In this document: one piece after another, positions 63,262-64,000 of the stretch | How positions within the stretch are numbered: the stretch's first letter is position 1 | How the letters are laid out: the number at the start of each line of letters is the position of its first letter | DNA from: Salinispira pacifica | Lineage (GTDB): Bacteria; Spirochaetota; Spirochaetia; DSM-27196; Salinispiraceae | NCBI RefSeq assembly: GCF_000507245.1 | Contig: NC_023035.1 | Span: 1,527,501-1,591,500, forward strand | Length of the DNA stretch: 64,000 bases | Direction: 5' to 3' | The notes under the pieces: model-generated | Seen by the model: the letters and a program-made list of their open reading frames with translations, nothing else | Told to the model about the DNA's origin: nothing | The model's database searches: none | Translations under genes and position numbers: made by a program

Positions 63262-63720
63262 ATGAATGAAGAACTAGAGTATCAACGCAGCATTTTCGGA
63301 CATCTGTTCAGAACCGCCAATATTCTGCAGATCTTTCTGGATCGGGGATTGGAGGGGGAGGATGTAACTTCCAAGCAGCTGTTCCTGATGATCGTGGTGG
63401 GCAATTTCGGAGAGAAGGGGCCCACGGTGACCCAGGCGGCGGAGAAAGCCGGAAGTTCGTATCAGAATGTGAAGAAACTGGCGCTTCACCTGGAACGCAG
63501 CGGATATCTGCGTATTGTCAGCGATGAGGACGACAGGAGGGCGAAGCGGCTGGTTATGACCCGGCGGGCCAAAGACTTCTGGCAACAGCGGGAGCAGCAG
63601 GACGCCCGGAACTTCATGGAACTGTTCCGGGACTTTCGGTTCGGCGAACTGGAGAAGTTCAACGAGTATCTGCTGCGTTTGGAATCACAAATAGAAAAAT
63701 CAATAAGGAAGGAACAATGA
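63262..63720 (+). CDS. MarR-family transcriptional regulator
   Basis: The 152-aa protein has the winged helix-turn-helix of MarR: TSKQLFLMIVVGNFGEKGPT, VTQAAEKAGSSYQNVKKLAL (recognition helix) and the wing RIVSDEDDRRAKRLVMTRRA. It likely represses its own operon and the divergent reductase through the direct repeats upstream, with a small phenolic or redox signal as inducer in many relatives. Its stop overlaps the next gene (ATGA). Confidence 0.92.
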   Translation: MNEELEYQRSIFGHLFRTANILQIFLDRGLEGEDVTSKQLFLMIVVGNFGEKGPTVTQAAEKAGSSYQNVKKLALHLERSGYLRIVSDEDDRRAKRLVMTRRAKDFWQQREQQDARNFMELFRDFRFGELEKFNEYLLRLESQIEKSIRKEQ

Positions 63721-64000
63721 AATTCACCCCCTTGAGCATCGTACTGATTATTCTGGCAGCGGCGGCCGGTTTTATTCTGATATGGAAACAGGTGAACGGC
63801 CTCACAACTGCCTACACCCGGCAGCGAAACGCTTCGCTGTCCTCGGTTCCCGAAACCGATCAGCAGATCACCCGGGCCGACCTGGACGGGCTGCCCCCGG
63901 CTCTGCAGAGGTTTTTCGATTATTCGCAAGTTGTGGGAACACCACGGGTGCGCCATTTCTCTGTCGATTTCAGCGGAAGCATGCGGATGGAAGAGGACGG
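63717..64000 (+). CDS. DUF6920-like membrane protein, truncated by window end
   Basis: The first 94 codons show one transmembrane segment (LSIVLIILAAAAGFILIW) and then LPPALQRFFDYSQVVGTPRV, which matches the start of DUF6920 (formerly DUF6544) proteins. The function is unknown. It overlaps marR by 4 nt, so it is translationally coupled with the regulator. Confidence 0.75.
   Translation, partial: MKFTPLSIVLIILAAAAGFILIWKQVNGLTTAYTRQRNASLSSVPETDQQITRADLDGLPPALQRFFDYSQVVGTPRVRHFSVDFSGSMRMEED

Overview
The window looks like a chromosomal segment of a free-living, spirochaete-like bacterium (Spirochaetota, Spirochaeta/Treponema-type). This is an inference from gene content: spoVG, DUF115/MAF-type proteins, a secreted protein with an NADase-type glycan-binding domain, 7TMR-DISM chemoreceptors and a large UPF0182 protein. 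No rRNA or single diagnostic marker is present, so placement is moderate confidence.

Layout. (1) 0-26 kb is mostly a co-directional housekeeping block. It begins with a four-copy 53-bp hairpin repeat, followed by obgE-nadD-yqeK-LCP-rsfS-nadC-nadB (GTPase, NAD synthesis and ribosome silencing), spoVG, tRNA-Gln, rplY-pth-tilS-ftsH, a TPR-type exported protein, an HtrA-like lipoprotein protease, a hybrid histidine kinase with a single-domain response regulator, and lepA. On the minus strand are a DUF115 gene that is only full length if ribosomes make a -1 shift at an A AAA AAG heptamer, and a SurA/PpiD-like chaperone. (2) 26-30.5 kb carries tRNA-Asp, tRNA-Pro and, directly after tRNA-Pro, six ~229-bp tandem units packed with hairpins. 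Decayed toxin-antitoxin (HigBA, MntA-HepT) and IS remnants follow. (3) 30.5-36.1 kb returns to ordinary genes: HD hydrolase, DUF1847, acyltransferase, GPH/MFS transporter, lipoprotein and endonuclease IV. (4) 36.1-44.6 kb is accessory DNA: a 5'-truncated RHS gene ending in a barnase-like RNase with a barstar-like immunity gene, two tandem 1,618-bp IS copies, the glycan-binding-domain protein, a structured non-coding region with a 93-bp three-way palindrome and an integron attC-like site, a second HigB/HigA-type module, an XRE regulator and a broken HEPN gene. (5) 44.6-64 kb holds phnDCE (with an unusual PhnE), a HisKA_2 kinase, UPF0182, rhodanese, a TPR-GGDEF protein, a flavin reductase, a 7TMR-DISM chemoreceptor, a transglutaminase-like lipoprotein, a class 3 lipase, an FAD/NAD reductase divergent from marR, and a partial DUF6920-like gene.

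The most notable signal is a ~43-bp dispersed element. It has conserved flanks, a hypervariable but always self-complementary stem, and a predicted three-way fold. Ten copies are visible. Three of them interrupt coding sequence (two in the RHS gene, one in an IS transposase relative), and removing exactly 45, 43 and 43 nt restores each reading frame. It therefore behaves as a miniature mobile element that leaves no obvious target duplication. Six further copies sit inside tRNA-3'-end-like sequence in the tandem array. Other candidates are the -1 frameshift site in the DUF115 gene, A-run slippage in the IS transposase, the attC-like site beside a toxin-antitoxin module, and a hairpin that covers the Shine-Dalgarno of the LCP gene.
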